From: Scedosporium boydii | Taxonomy: Eukaryota > Ascomycota > Sordariomycetes > Microascales > Microascaceae | Assembly: GCA_002221725.1 (NCBI GenBank) | Contig: NJFT01000250.1 | Span: 1 to 56,495, forward strand | Direction of reading: 5' to 3' | DNA: 56,495 nucleotides | In this document: one piece after another, positions 21,261 to 33,839 of the stretch | Position numbering within the stretch: the first letter of the stretch is position 1 | Layout of the letters: every line of letters starts with the position of its first letter | The notes under the pieces: generated by a model | What the model was told of the DNA's origin: nothing | The model's input: the letters and a program-made list of their open reading frames with translations, nothing else | Databases searched by the model: none | Program-made: the position numbers and the translations under genes

Positions 21261-23754
21261 ATGGCCCACCGGTTCGTTCGAGCGTCGAAATATCGTAAGT
21301 TGCTGTCGCAAAAAGCTAGAAACCAGCATCAGCCTTTCCCACCCCTGAATATGCTCCCTCCCGCCCGTTTGCGCGGCACGGCATTCTCCCTGCCTGAACC
21401 CCCCTTCCCCTCACCCAACCCGCATTATTCGGAAAGACTGACCTCGAGGAACCTCTTATGGTTTTGATCAGGACATGTTTTCGGCAAGTCGACGAGAAAG
21501 GAGTTCTGTTATGATAATCTGCATATCAGCCGCAATGCGTGGGATACCAACCTCGTAAAGGTACGGTAACGAACGAAGCTTCCCCTCTTCTTTAGGGAAG
21601 CCTTTGAAGACTAGAGACGGCAAGCATTGACAGAAGCTGACGTTTTCCAATGTACTGATAGGCCAATCCCGAGTTTCTCTCTGTTAACTGGGAGTCGAGC
21701 GGCGGCGGCGCTTTCGCCGTCATCCCTCTCGACGAGCGAGGAAAGCTCCCTGACCAGATCCCCCTCTTTCGAGGACACACCGCTGCCGTTCTAGATACCG
21801 ATTGGTTTGTGGTCCTATATGCCGACCCTATACTGCTATGACTGGATCCCTAGCGCTATGTCTATATCCTTTTCTTTTGCTGACCGACACTCGTGGCGCA
21901 CTCTAGGAACCCTTTCAACGACCGCCTCATCGCGTCCGGCTCCGAAGATGGCAAGATCTTTATATGGCAGGTTCCCAAGAACTTTACACTCCACGTAGAC
22001 GCCGAGGAGATTCCCGACGTCTCGCCCGTTGCTAAGCTCGCCGGCCACTCAAGGTAACCAATACCACTTTCACGACCATATACCCTACCTACCTCTAAAG
22101 TGGTCGCGTGACATAGCTCTAACAAACTCAACCTCCCTTTCTAGAAAAGTCGGACAAGTCCTCTTCAACCCCGCCGCCGAAAACATCATCGCCTCCGCAT
22201 CGGGAGACTTCACCATCAAGCTCTGGGACATCTCCGCCGGCCAGGCCCACCACACCTTGCGCCACAACGACATCGTGCAGAGCCTAACCTGGAACGCCAC
22301 GGGTACGCTGCTGGCGACGACCTCGCGCGACAAGAAGATCCGCGTATGGGACGTGCGCCAGGAGAGGGCCGTCAGCGAACATGCCGGCCACGCGGGCGCC
22401 AAGAATAGCAGGGCCGTCTGGATGGGCGAGCATAACAGGATCGCGACGACGGGCTTCTCGAGGATGAGTGAGCGGCAGATTGCGCTTTGGGAGCCGGGCA
22501 ACCCGGAGCCTATTGGCGGGTTTACTATGTTGGACTCTATTTCTGGCGTTTGCATGCCCTTCTGGGGTGAGTTCTTTCTCGTCTCCCATTTATTTCCCCG
22601 TGTTGGTAAGGAGGTATGCTAATCTAAATGTCTACAGACGAGGGTTCGAACTGCTTGTACCTGGCTGGCAAGGGGTAGGTTAACGATGCCGCATTGCAGA
22701 CAGGCCGAAGATGGCTAATGGTTTCATCACAGTGACGGAAATATCCGCTACTTCGAGTACGAGAATGACAAGTTCGAGTTCCTTACAGAGTACAAGTCGG
22801 GCGAACCCCAAAGAGGCATCGCTTTCCTTCCCAGGCGTGGTCTGCATGTGAGTCGATACCTATCTCCAAGGACACACAGCACCCCAGCGCTACGGTGACT
22901 TTTTACTGACTCGTATCTACTAGGTCCACGAGAATGAAGTGATGAGAGCCTACAAGACGGTCAATGACACCTACATCGAGCCTATCTCCTTCACCGTCCC
23001 CCGCAGGGCCGAGACCTTCCAGTCCGATATCTACCCCCCCGCTACCGGGCTCAAACCTGCCGTGAGCGCCAAGGAATGGCTCGACGGCAAGTCGGGTCTC
23101 CCTCCCAAGATTGACCTCGAGAGTGTATACGATGGCAAGGCGCCCGTCGAAGTAGCCTCCGACTACAAGCCTCCTGCCTCGTCTTTCGCCTCGCCTCCCC
23201 CTTCAGCAAAACCCGTCCTGAAGGAGGAACCCAAACCCACTCCCGCCCCTGTCCCGGCGCGCCAGCCCGTGTCGGCGGCCGACCAGAAGGCTTCCATCTC
23301 GGCCATGGCCAACAAGTACCAGGATCAAGAGGAGGATGACAGCGGCGACGACGATGATGCCTCGAGCTTCGAAGAGATCTCGAGGCCGCCTCAACGAACT
23401 ACCGCTGCCGCCGCCGCTCCTCCCGTAAGAGAGGAGCCGAGATCTAGGTCGCCAGCGAAGGCGCCCGTCCGGTCACCGATAAGCACGGCCGCCCCGGTCT
23501 TCTCTTCTACTTCTGTTTCGAGCGGCGGCGCTGCTGCCGGTGGTGCAGGCACACCGGCGGATGTGTCCTCTTCGCTGCGCGAGATCAAGGAGTTGATACA
23601 GGCCCAGCACGGGCTCATCCGCGCGCAGAGCGAGCAGATTAGTCATTTGACGCAGGAGGTCGAGACGCTGAAGAGGAGGGTCACGTCTGGGTCGCAGGAT
23701 CAGAGTGAGAGGATTAGGCAGCTTGAGTTGGAGCTTGAGACTTTGAGGTCTTAG
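21261..23754 (+). CDS. CRN1: Coronin, actin-binding WD40 protein, 8 exons
   Basis: Exons 21261-21294, 21472-21560, 21662-21804, 21907-22053, 22145-22566, 22638-22674, 22733-22847 and 22924-23754 give 605 residues. The start MAHRFVRASKYRHVFGK is the conserved actin-binding N-terminus of coronins. WD repeats follow (for example IASGSEDGKIFIW and IASASGDFTIKLWD), then the conserved C-terminal extension of the propeller (FTVPRRAETFQSDIYPP). After this come a disordered region rich in Pro, Ala and Ser with an acidic patch, and a final coiled coil of about 45 residues (SLREIKELIQAQHG onward) for oligomerisation. Coronin binds F-actin, regulates Arp2/3 and acts at endocytic patches and hyphal tips. 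The first intron (177 nt) stays open until its last codons, so the 5' end is easy to mispredict. Confidence 0.96.
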
Positions 23755-26700
23755 GGAGGGTGTTTGGGGGGAGGGGGATGAGATGAGAAATGAGTGGGTT
23801 GGATAGCGGTTGCCTTGTTCGTGGCGTTTCTTTCTTTCTTTTTTAGGAAAACAGGGGGTGAGTGTGTTTAAAGGATGGTTTACGTTGGCGGGTGCATTCG
23901 TACTTGGCAGATGTATAGGATATTCTGATGGCCGGAGAAGGAGATAACGAGACAGACACCCTCGAACGGGGTCTGGATGAACGTGGAACTGCTCTCTTTC
24001 TCCCTTTTTCATGTCTTTTTGGAACGGTGCCTTTGCTTTTTTATAGCCGCTTGCTTTGTGACGAAGGGATAGTGTTCGCGTCGGTGTTTGCTGTTTAGTT
24101 GAATTGTGCTTCTCTGGCGTGTCTGGTGTTTCTACGTTTCTGGTCGTGTGTGCGTGAGTACTTGCGTCTAGTATAAGTCAGGCTGGATGGAAAAAAGTTC
24201 TTCGGGGCTAGGATCAATGGAATAAAAGAAGCAAAGTGTCGCATTCGATAGTGGTTGCCTCTAGAAGCGTGTTTAAGAGTTTCCCGATGGAGCGGAATTA
24301 AAAGGGTTACGACGATCGATGCTACGTTTTCTACCGGTTGGCATGTCTTGGTCTGCGAAGATGTGGAGATCGGAGAGATCTGTGACTGTATTTTCTTTTT
24401 CGTTGTTTCTAGTGGGGTTTGTGGAAAGAGGTGGCAGGCAATGGTTCGTGGAGAATATGCATGTCTTGTCTTGATTCAGCTCTCTATCTTGCATCTGTGA
24501 CGGTGAAGATCGGGGGAGGTCGGTCGGCAAGAGTGCTTTTTTCGTGTAAGTGGTCAACAACCAACACTGACTACCCCTTTTCAAGCTGTCAAGAGATTTT
24601 AATGCTGAGCTTGAGATGGTGAGAGATATGAGTGGTGGCTGGGATATGTCTTCTTTTTTGAACCCGCGGAATCGGGCGATAGATTCTAGAGCTTTAGGCT
24701 ATGTATGGTTATCTTGAGAGCATGGGGGATGCCGAGTGCTGTGTAGCCAGCTCTATAGAAGTAGCCAGGTGAAGGCGATTAAAACGACGGTTGTCTTTGT
24801 CCTTGAGGTTGCTTTGATGACAGCGGGCTGGGATGGGCAGATAGGGTCGCGGATTTCCCGTGATCGACGTTATGCTGGATAGGTTCATGCAAAGAGGCAC
24901 CTTTGGAGTGATGGCTTTGAACCGGGGATCGCAGATCTTTGTTTCCGGTTGTGGTGATTTGCAGAGGTTTCGTGATGTTTGCCAAGCACCAAGGATACAG
25001 ACTACAGCTCTCAGAATACACACTTCGACGCTTCAAACGCCCTCCCATACATCCCCTTCGGAGTGCCCTTAAACCCTGTGCCTTTTACAACTCGCGTCTG
25101 ACGTTCTAACGATGGCGGCAAGTACATCAAACGAACGCCGTTAAACCACAGACAGACGAGGTTAAAGAGGCTTAGAGTTAGTTCTTAACGTGGAAGCTCA
25201 CGGAAACATTAAGTTGGAGAAAGCTGGAGGTTCTCCCATCTAAGTGTCATGATGTATACAAAGGTATATAAGGTATATAACGCGGTTTAAATGGATAGGC
25301 ACGAGGGAAATTTCTCGAATCATTCTTCAAAGAGTCGAGAAAGCTGAGGAATCCGAGTCCATATGAGCGAAGAGGATATTAATTAGCAGCGCCAATTTTT
25401 CGGCTTGGATAGCCATAAGACCTCTTAAAAACTGCGAAGTACAACGAATGAGCGACGAGGCAGATAGAGCCGCACTCTGAGAGAATGCGTCGTATTAGGC
25501 CACCCTTCAAGGTGAACTATGAGCCTCTATGCTCTCTAAGTACCTACTTGACCTGCCGCATGTGTCGTAGGTCTTGAGGGTCCGGAGAAACGGCGCCAAC
25601 GCTTGGACTCAACGGTGATGATGAGCTACGGGACATTTTACAATCCCCAAGCGCTCGTGCTAATATCGATCGGCAGAAGATTATGGCGACGGAAAGTGTT
25701 TACGAAGGACTCCCTCACCTCAGTGCAATCATCTCGTGAAGGATGCAGATTGCGAGGGGCAGAGGAGCAAGGTAAGGGAGAAGAAAAAAAAAGGAACAAG
25801 CATGCCATCAAATAGATTATTGCCTCGTACAGAAAGCCCAACCCGAAACAAACCAACCTGCTTCCCAACCCGCAGAAGCGAAAGTGGGCGAAAGGCGAGG
25901 TGGGGAGGCGGAATGAGACCAGAGGCAAGGGAGGGTGGAGAGACAAAATCCAAGGACCAAGGGGGAGCTATACTTAGCTGAGAGGTTCATGTTTCAGATT
26001 TTCGGGACGCGAGAATCTCTCTTCCCTTTCGCCACTTTTTCTGCCTGCAGCCAACCTGGTTTTTTATTTCCCTATTGTTTCGGGACTCCGTTTGTCTTGG
26101 ACCTTTGTTGTTTTCCCTTTTCTGGTAAGGAGAGACAGTGAACCCCTGCGCTGGACCTAGAATGTTCCTCGACGATGACATTCGAAAAGGAAAACGAGAC
26201 ATTTCATGGATTGATGACGAGCTTAATCGATTCTTTCGTTTCCCCTCCTTCGCCATCTCTTTTCCAAGAGCTGGTTCCGCGCACTGAGCTCTCGAGCCCT
26301 TTGGGTCTTGGATAAAGTAGCTCTTGCATCCGCTTCTTTTGGCGTGGACCTGTCAAGAGGCAAGAAGTCATATTTCGCACATGCTGTAGCTGTGTAGGCA
26401 TCTGCAAGCTCGGCCGAGCTTCCTGTAGAGCACATCACCCGATCTGCAAGTTTGCTGCACTTCGTCGTACTCATCTGCGGCGCACTCGGCATGTTTACTT
26501 CGTTCGACTTTTCGACTGTAGTAAGACCTATAGAACCGAGAAGGACCGGATGGATTGAATCTTTTGGTGATGAGCAACGGTCAAAGCGCGGAGGAGGTGC
26601 TTGTACAAAGGAGCAACACCAAAAATGGGGGAAATGCAACATCTACGAGGGGACCAAAGGAATAGTTTGTACGTATAGGTGGTATTGGTGCCTCTTGACC

Positions 26701-29700
26701 GAGAAAAACCACACACTTGGGGCACGTTTTTCTGGTCTTGTCTCCTCCCTTCCGTCAAAAACAGTGCTTTGTATTCTTCGCCTGGAATCCGCATCAAGTT
26801 GATGTACCTGAGCGGGGATCGACGAGGGACGTGGGGGAAACAAGTCCCTCGGGAATCAATCTGTGAAGGATGAAAGGGTCATGGTGTTGGATTGATAACA
26901 TCAGCTTTTGTTTCGGTAATTCCTTTCGTCGACTGGATGATTTGAGAAGGACGGGGATGAATCTATCGTCAAACAGATTGAAATTGATTTGAATTTTAGA
27001 CTCAAGGCCCCAGGAACGTGGCGTCGTAGCATCAAGTCTAGCCAGCCAGCTGGGAATTTGGAGCCTGTTGGGATTGATCATTCAAAACTCGCGAGATTGA
27101 AGTGTACTTTGTAATACTTTGTTCATGTATCAATTTTGTTCCCTCCCCCCCATAGGGCAGATGTTAGACCGCGCTTGCCAAGCAACTGCACCGAGGAATA
27201 GATTCAAATTTCCCCCAATGCCCACACTCATTGCGGAAAGTAAGAGTACAAGTGATTACGGACGCCAAGAGGAGAGTGCCAACGGGCACTGCTCTCCAGA
27301 CTCGGAAAGTATCTTGTAGTTGGGTGGATCTTGCACTTTTTTCGGTCGCAAGAACCAGGTTCGGATGAGCTCTGGTGGCTCTGGTTTTTGACCAGAGAGT
27401 GACAGTGACAGAGGCGGACCAACGGCGTCATAAAACCCCCTCACTCACTGGCGTCTCATTCACTAACTTCGCACAAGTAAATGGAGACTACCTTTATAAG
27501 ATTAATTCGACTGATATACCCGCAAGATCCGTCATTGAAGCCAAAGGATGGGCCTGGCCTCGCGTGCGGTGACATCAGAAAAGAAGAATGACAGACTCTC
27601 TCGTATTATTATGTATTATTATGGGTGCTTCACCATGACCAAAGTGAGCAGAATTGCCACATACGGCGCCCTGATAAGATTGATGGTCTGCCTTGTGGTG
27701 CTTGGAGTGGGACCCCAATTTTCCATCTGGCAGGGTTCCAACTTCCCCCAATATCTGCCAGTGCTTCCGGCCTGGCGTGCCGGTGCCAATTTGGCTCTCA
27801 ACTTCAAACGCCTTCGTAAAGATTCACGAAGTAAGCTCTGCCGCTGCACGAGGAAAGAGGAAACTTACTTCGTGCTTTTCATGTGCCCTGCTTGAAGGCT
27901 GGGGTTTTCCTCCTTCACATGCAGCGCTTGTTCCAATCCAATTGCGCCCGCTGAGAAGTGTTTTGCTATCAACCGAGAGAGAAAGCTCCCAGTGTCCCTT
28001 CTGAGCTCATCATTCTTCTTTCCTGGTCACTTACACTGTGTCCATTGGGACCTGGGAGTGGACGTTGATGTTACCACCTGTGACCCACGGTCCCCTGCGT
28101 ATGCATTGCATCGGGGAAAGATTGGGGTGGCCCCTACGACCCCTTGTACCTAGTACCTGTTATACATACTTTTCGAAGCTTAGAGGAAGGTATGTGATAC
28201 CTGCTCTCCTGGGCAGTGCCTTTCCAAGAAAGGTAGCTGCAAGGAGGCCAATGCTCGCACATTGACCAATCCATGTATCCTATACCGAAGTACCCGACGG
28301 AAAGGGAATAGCACAACTGAGAGGAAAACGGACTCCTCGACTTCGATAATCTTCCAAGAATACGGTTGGAGATTGTACAGTGTCTGCGAGAACGGCCTGT
28401 GATTGTCCTTTTCTTGGTTTCAAACTCAATTGGAAAGAAGCCTTCGAGTCGCTGGTTCTTCATGGTGGAAAATACAAATATGGACTAGCGCTCAGCTTTA
28501 TGGTCCACGAAGTTTAACTCCATTCCAAAAGTATTTGGTAGTGCTTCCAATCTTGTCGTGTGGCTCAGGGGCTCGCCTTCGAATGTCTTAGATGACTGGT
28601 TAATAATGCTGCGGCATTATGGACGCAGCCCTGACCCGTTTCGACGACCTGCCCACGGCAAGCAAAACGAGACGAGCTGCCGTGGATTTCTGACAATTTC
28701 TTTGCACTGTGCCGTGTCAAACCCTCCCGTTTTACGGTCTTCAAACGCACTACAAGACACGAACCAGGCTCACCCCATGCCCACCCATCAATCCCCAGCC
28801 CCCCATGTTTAGCTCTGGTCTTTGTAGCATTCGCGAAGTTGAGTGGTAATATTTCCAATTAGCGTGCCTGTAGGTACCTTCTTCAGCTTGTCTCTGTTTG
28901 TCTTTAGTGAGTAAACGGGTACATGTCAAACCAGACTTGGAAGGTCTCGGTGCGGTTGTATAGTACGCTACTTAGACTACTTGAGCGACGTACACCTGCT
29001 CCATATCGAAGTGGACAGGGGCCGTTGTGAGAAGGAGCCATGGAAGTGGTAGGATTTGATTGATGCGGGCAGGCGCAGACCAAGTACCTGTAGAATAGAC
29101 GAATGGTACGTACATCATAGTATCAATTGCTATTACCGTATCGAAGCCGTATTATTACACCACTTTCAGTAGAATAGGGCGCAGGGTCCCGGTCCTTGTC
29201 CAGGTCCCGGCTTCTCGGTGGTCGATCCCCTTTCTGATTGTTGGTCTTCCCCCCTATTGGGTTATTGGCTCTGGTATGGGTATTGGTCCCCTTCTCATTG
29301 ACCTTCTCCTTTTCCCTTCCAGTCCGCCCTCGCACCTCTTTGCTCCGTCCTTTTTGACCTTCCCCATCCCATCCCTCTTAACCTGTCTCAGGACGTAGCG
29401 AGTTGGGTCCGGCTTTCCTTCACTTTATCTTTTCACCCACATCACCAACATTGCGTGTGTGTGTGCCGGCCAGCCCTGTCTTCGACCTTCAATCGCTGGT
29501 GGACAGACTGATTCGCGAATGGCAACAGTCGAGCCTCGCGGCTGAACAGTTTCCAGCTTCCCAGATTGATTTCTCCAGGAATTTCCTCGACCCATTTCTC
29601 TTCAGCTTTTTGCCGCAGGTGGAATTCTACGTTCAAACGGCCCATACATTCCAATTGAGAAGCGCGAGATCGCCTCTCTTTCATAGGATCCTATTCTATT

Positions 29701-29789
29701 TCTTAGAACCAACGCCACGATCCGACATCGACTCTTCCGATTCTCGTCCCGGAATTTACCTTGGTCGGCCTGTTGTCTTTCGGTAAACC
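23755..29789. other. 6-kb gene-poor interval
   Basis: After the coronin 3' UTR there is no convincing gene for about 5.5 kb. The largest minus-strand frame, whose internal ATG at 26495 would give about 90 residues ending at 26223, shows no known domain and no exon partners. A tandem AAGGTATATA pair lies near 25,260-25,282. The last 400 bases (from about 29,390) are C/T-rich and look like the leader of the downstream DENN gene. Non-coding RNA or decayed repeats could sit here, but I see no recognisable transposon part. Confidence 0.45.
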
Positions 29790-32656
29790 ATGGCGCCTTC
29801 TCTCACTGCCCACCCATCCTTCACCCGTCCTCGGACGGGTGATCGCGAGGGTCGTCCTAGCACTCGCGATCAGGGTGACACCAGCCTTATCATACCCAGC
29901 AGGACCTCGTCTCTCCACTCTCGGATTACTCAACCGATTCCCTCGACTCTCAACGTGAAGCCCCAGCAGAGGACGCCCAAGACCCTCACCCATGCTTACA
30001 TGGTATGCGGTGTTGGTCGTGAGCCCTCGCAGTGGGTCAAGGCTCCCGCCCCGGCTCAGGGCAAGATCGGCCACATGAAGGGTGCCGTTGGCCAGTTCTG
30101 GCTTCCTGAGATTCTGGGTAGCAGCCCCAGGTTGGAGCAGGACAACGAGATTGCTCGTTCTCTGCATGCTGCCATGAGGGTAAACTAACATCCCCGTCCT
30201 TTGCTATTCTTTGTGATTGTCAACGATTTTTCTATAGAGAACGCGAATTGGCGCGTTTCGGAAGAAATGGTTTTCCTAACACCTCTATTATAGGCTTGCT
30301 TCCCTCACGATGTCGAGATTTGCACTGGTCGTAGCCAGCCTCACTGCGTTCACCATGCCTTCGTCCTCCAGCAGGACTCTTCTCACACCCTTTACGGTAT
30401 CTGCCTTCGCGTCTGGTCTCGCGCCGACGAGAAGCGAGCTGAGACGATCCGTGATCTCCGACGACGCACCGAGTCTGACTTCTATGACAACCCCGACGAA
30501 ACCTACTGGATCCCCTACTGCTTGTCGTTCCTTTCTCGATACCCTCTCTACAACCTCCTTGGCGACTACCTTCGAGGCATGTGGATCCACTGGAACAAGG
30601 CTACTAACTTGTTCCACGCTGAGGAGGTATCTCGCATCCTCAGTTTCCCCGCTCCTCGACTCAACGACCTGGTCCGCATCGACATGAAGGACTACGCTCT
30701 GTGCTACCAGTTCCCTTCTTCGCCCACCGGCTTCCAGAACTTCGCCATGTGGCCTCTCTTCTGCTGTTTGTCGATCCCCAATATTGTGGGTGTCATCGAG
30801 GCCGCCATCTCGCCAACTCGCCGAATCATCTTTGTCAGCCACTACCCCGCCATGTTGACGATGGCTGCTGAGACCGTCCGATTCTGCGTTCGCGTCTACG
30901 AGTGGAGCGGCCTCTACGTTCCTGTTGTCCACGCCCGTCACGCCAAGGAGCTGGTTCAGGAGCCTGGTCCGTACATCCTTGGTATCACGGCGGAGTGCAG
31001 GTCGCTGTTCACTGCTCCCACCGACGCGCTTGTTGTCGACTTGGACCGCAACTTCGTTCTCACTTCAAGCCCTCCCACTGCACTGACTGTTGGCCAGCGC
31101 AACAAGTTCGTCACCCGCCTCACCCAGTCTCTCAACGGCGATGTCACGCCCTCTGGTGTTCCTCAGCATCTTCGATCCGCCTACGGTGGTGGTAAGCTCG
31201 TTCCCGCCGGCCAGATCATCGTCATGCGCGGTGAGGTCGAGTCTATCCAGGATCCTGAGTGGTGGAACCAAGATGCCGTCATGACCGTGATGGACCATGT
31301 CTGCGAGAAGATGGGCCGCAACACTGGTCTCAAGGCTGTCTTCGGTGGCTCCGTCAAGAAGCCTCTGATGACCAAGGTCTCCATGCGCCACCTCAACGAG
31401 ATTGTCCGCGAGCGCAACCAGTACTCTCGTGATGCTCTCGAGGCCTGGCAGGACTTTATTAACCTCAAGGGCCGTATGGATACCGAGCTCAGCAAGGTTA
31501 CTAAACGCAACAACTATCTGGTCGAGGAGTTGGAGAGCTGGAAGCAGCAGGTGAGTACTAACAACTCACGGTTTTTTTTTCCTCGTTTTTGTTTCGACCT
31601 CGATGCTAACAAATTCTGCAGTTCCTCAAATTCCAGGCCTTTGCCGAGCAGCTCACCAAGGAGACCCAAGACCTCAAGGTCAAGATCGAGAACCACAAGA
31701 GGGAGAACCGCCGTCTTGCTGGCCTGCTCGACCAGCAGAAGGACGACAATGCTCGCATGTCTGTCCGTCTTGCCGGTACAGAGAAGCAGCGCGACGACGC
31801 TCTCGAGGCTCTCGTCCTCCAACAGGAGATCGCCGAGGAGCTCGAGCGCGAGCGCAAGAGGAACAAGAAGGAGTTGGCTGCTCTCCAGCATACCAACGCT
31901 ACTATTCTGCGCCAGCGCGACGAGGCCCGCCGCGTGGTTCTCCACCTCCGCAGCCTCATCAGTGGCCAGCGCCACCATATGGAGCACATTGTCGAGTCGC
32001 TGACCAAGCCCGAGGATATCGTCGCCGAGCTCGAGGACGGCTACGATGGTGAAATTCCCGAGGATGAGCTCGATGAGCACATGCTCAACGCCGTGCGCAA
32101 CAGCAAGAGGTTCTCGAGCTCGAGCTTCCACGACGTTGCCGACAGGCACCTTAAAGACAAGACGGACGCCATCGCGCACATCATCCGCAACATCGCGGAG
32201 CAGTGCCAGGCTGCCGTTGAAGGCCTCCAACTCGCTCAGGACGCTGAAATCCGCGAGCAGATCCGAAATGCGCGCCGCAACAGCGCCCTCTCGGCCGCGG
32301 CCAGCGAGGACGGCACGCAATCCGCCGTCACCTCGGAGGCTGGCGATGATAGCCTCCTCCACCCCTCCTCGGGACGCGCTTCGAGCATCCCTCCCACTCC
32401 TGATCTCATCCCCAACAGGAGCAGCACAGCCATGTCGTTCACCTCTACGGCGACGACGCCAGAGCGCTCGAGCCAGCAGTTCATGGTCAGGGACGACATC
32501 CCCACCAAGATCGTCGAGGACGATGCTGAGGACTTTGAGGAGTCCAGGAGTGATGCCGATCCTCTCCCCCACGACGTCGTGGTCGGCAAGCACGCCGAGG
32601 GTCTCATTCACAGGCCGTCTGGTGCCAGGATTAGCGCCCTCGGCGGAACCCGCTAA
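29790..32656 (+). CDS. DENN-domain protein (Rab guanine-nucleotide exchange factor type), 3 exons
   Basis: Exons 29790-30179, 30294-31550 and 31622-32656 give 893 residues. The introns have GTAAAC and GTGAGT donors; the first has a CCTAAC branch site. A disordered N-terminus of about 65 residues leads into the uDENN region (HAYMVCGVGREPSQW). The core cDENN follows (YWIPYCLSFLSRYPLY, NIVGVIEAAISPTRRIIFVSHYP), then dDENN. From about residue 530 there is a long coiled coil (FAEQLTKETQDLKVKIENHK onward) and a disordered, acidic C-terminus. DENN proteins usually activate Rab GTPases in membrane traffic. The Rab partner cannot be told from sequence, and the family assignment rests on the order of these blocks. 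Confidence 0.88.
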
Positions 32657-33839
32657 ACCGGGAGTGATGTGCCTTTGAGCACCCATTTTATGCATGATAC
32701 CATTTCTCTCGCGCTCTTCCGCGCTCACTCTCGTATATCTGAATAGCATTCGTCGGGCCTCTTTATACAGCCCAGTCTTCTGTCATCGACGCTCAACACA
32801 TGTCTCTACCTACTGGCTTTCGCATATTGGAGCAAGCCACGAGATGTCATTGCGCCCTCATGTGTGTTCTTTTTTGTCCACGATCCACATTCTTCTTTTT
32901 TTTCTTATAATTCTTGTTTATAGTGACAACGTTTTTTCTTGGCTGGGAGATGTCAAAAAGGTTTGGGGCTTTATACCGTCTTTACTTTGCTTTGTCTCTT
33001 GAATCGTTTGTACTAAGGCGTCCTGACTGCTATTTTTTTTATTATGTATCGTGTTTAGTATTCAAAGCTTTCGCTTGAAAATCTCAATAGCTTACCTTTA
33101 TTGAACCTTCATTCTTCTTGCTTCTTGACATTGTGCTTTTTGTTTCGTCATTGGTTTGGTGCGGAGGAAAAGAAAGGATCTGAAGAAGGGGAAACGAGGG
33201 TCGAAGGGTTAAACATGAAATTGGAGGAGACTGAAGAGACCCAAGTCGAGTCGGATGCTGTTATGTTTGGCTTTTCACTCTTGGCCTGGACTCTAACATT
33301 TCCCAGTATGTCAACTGTGCTTGTAGCTAGTTTCCAATATATTCTTCTCCATCTTCCTCCCATCTTTTCATTATTGAGATTTGTTGTTAGAAGCTCGGGG
33401 TTTGAAATATATCTCAGTGGTTCTTCGAAGGTCGCACTTCTTGTGATGTCTTGGTCGAGTGAGAGATGGATCTATGGATGTCTTACTTGGTACTTGGTAC
33501 TTGTATTTTGTCTCCACCGCGCTAGACCCAATGTCCAAATCCAAGATGCGAAGTAACTTTCTGAGTTTCTTATCGATAAGAAACTTTTTGGTCTCGATTC
33601 TTTTGGGAAGGACTATCTTCGCTCTTCATTTACACATGCTCAACTCCAAATAGCTTTGTGCTCTTATTTTTCTCACCGATTCGACTGGGCCACCGTCGAT
33701 TCCTATACCTATTTAACAGATATTATATATCACTATCTCCATCCGATCCTACAATCCGCAACAATCCACTCGATTCGTGCCGCCAAACCCCTCGGAAGAA
33801 GGGACCCCCCAATCGCGAACAACCCCAAAGAAAGCAACC
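32657..33839. other. Intergenic: DENN gene 3' UTR and BCD1 promoter
   Basis: This is T-rich DNA between two genes on the same strand. The short frames have Phe/Leu/Ser-rich biased translations. No RNA gene or repeat family was recognised. Confidence 0.5.

Noticed and set aside
26223..26495. Possible 90-residue minus-strand protein
   Set aside because: No recognisable family, no supporting splice sites and no promoter context; only chance length for this GC content.
33777..33839. Upstream extension of BCD1
   Set aside because: The frame is open but its first codon is GTG; the ATG at 33840 has a strong context and sits just before the zf-HIT domain.
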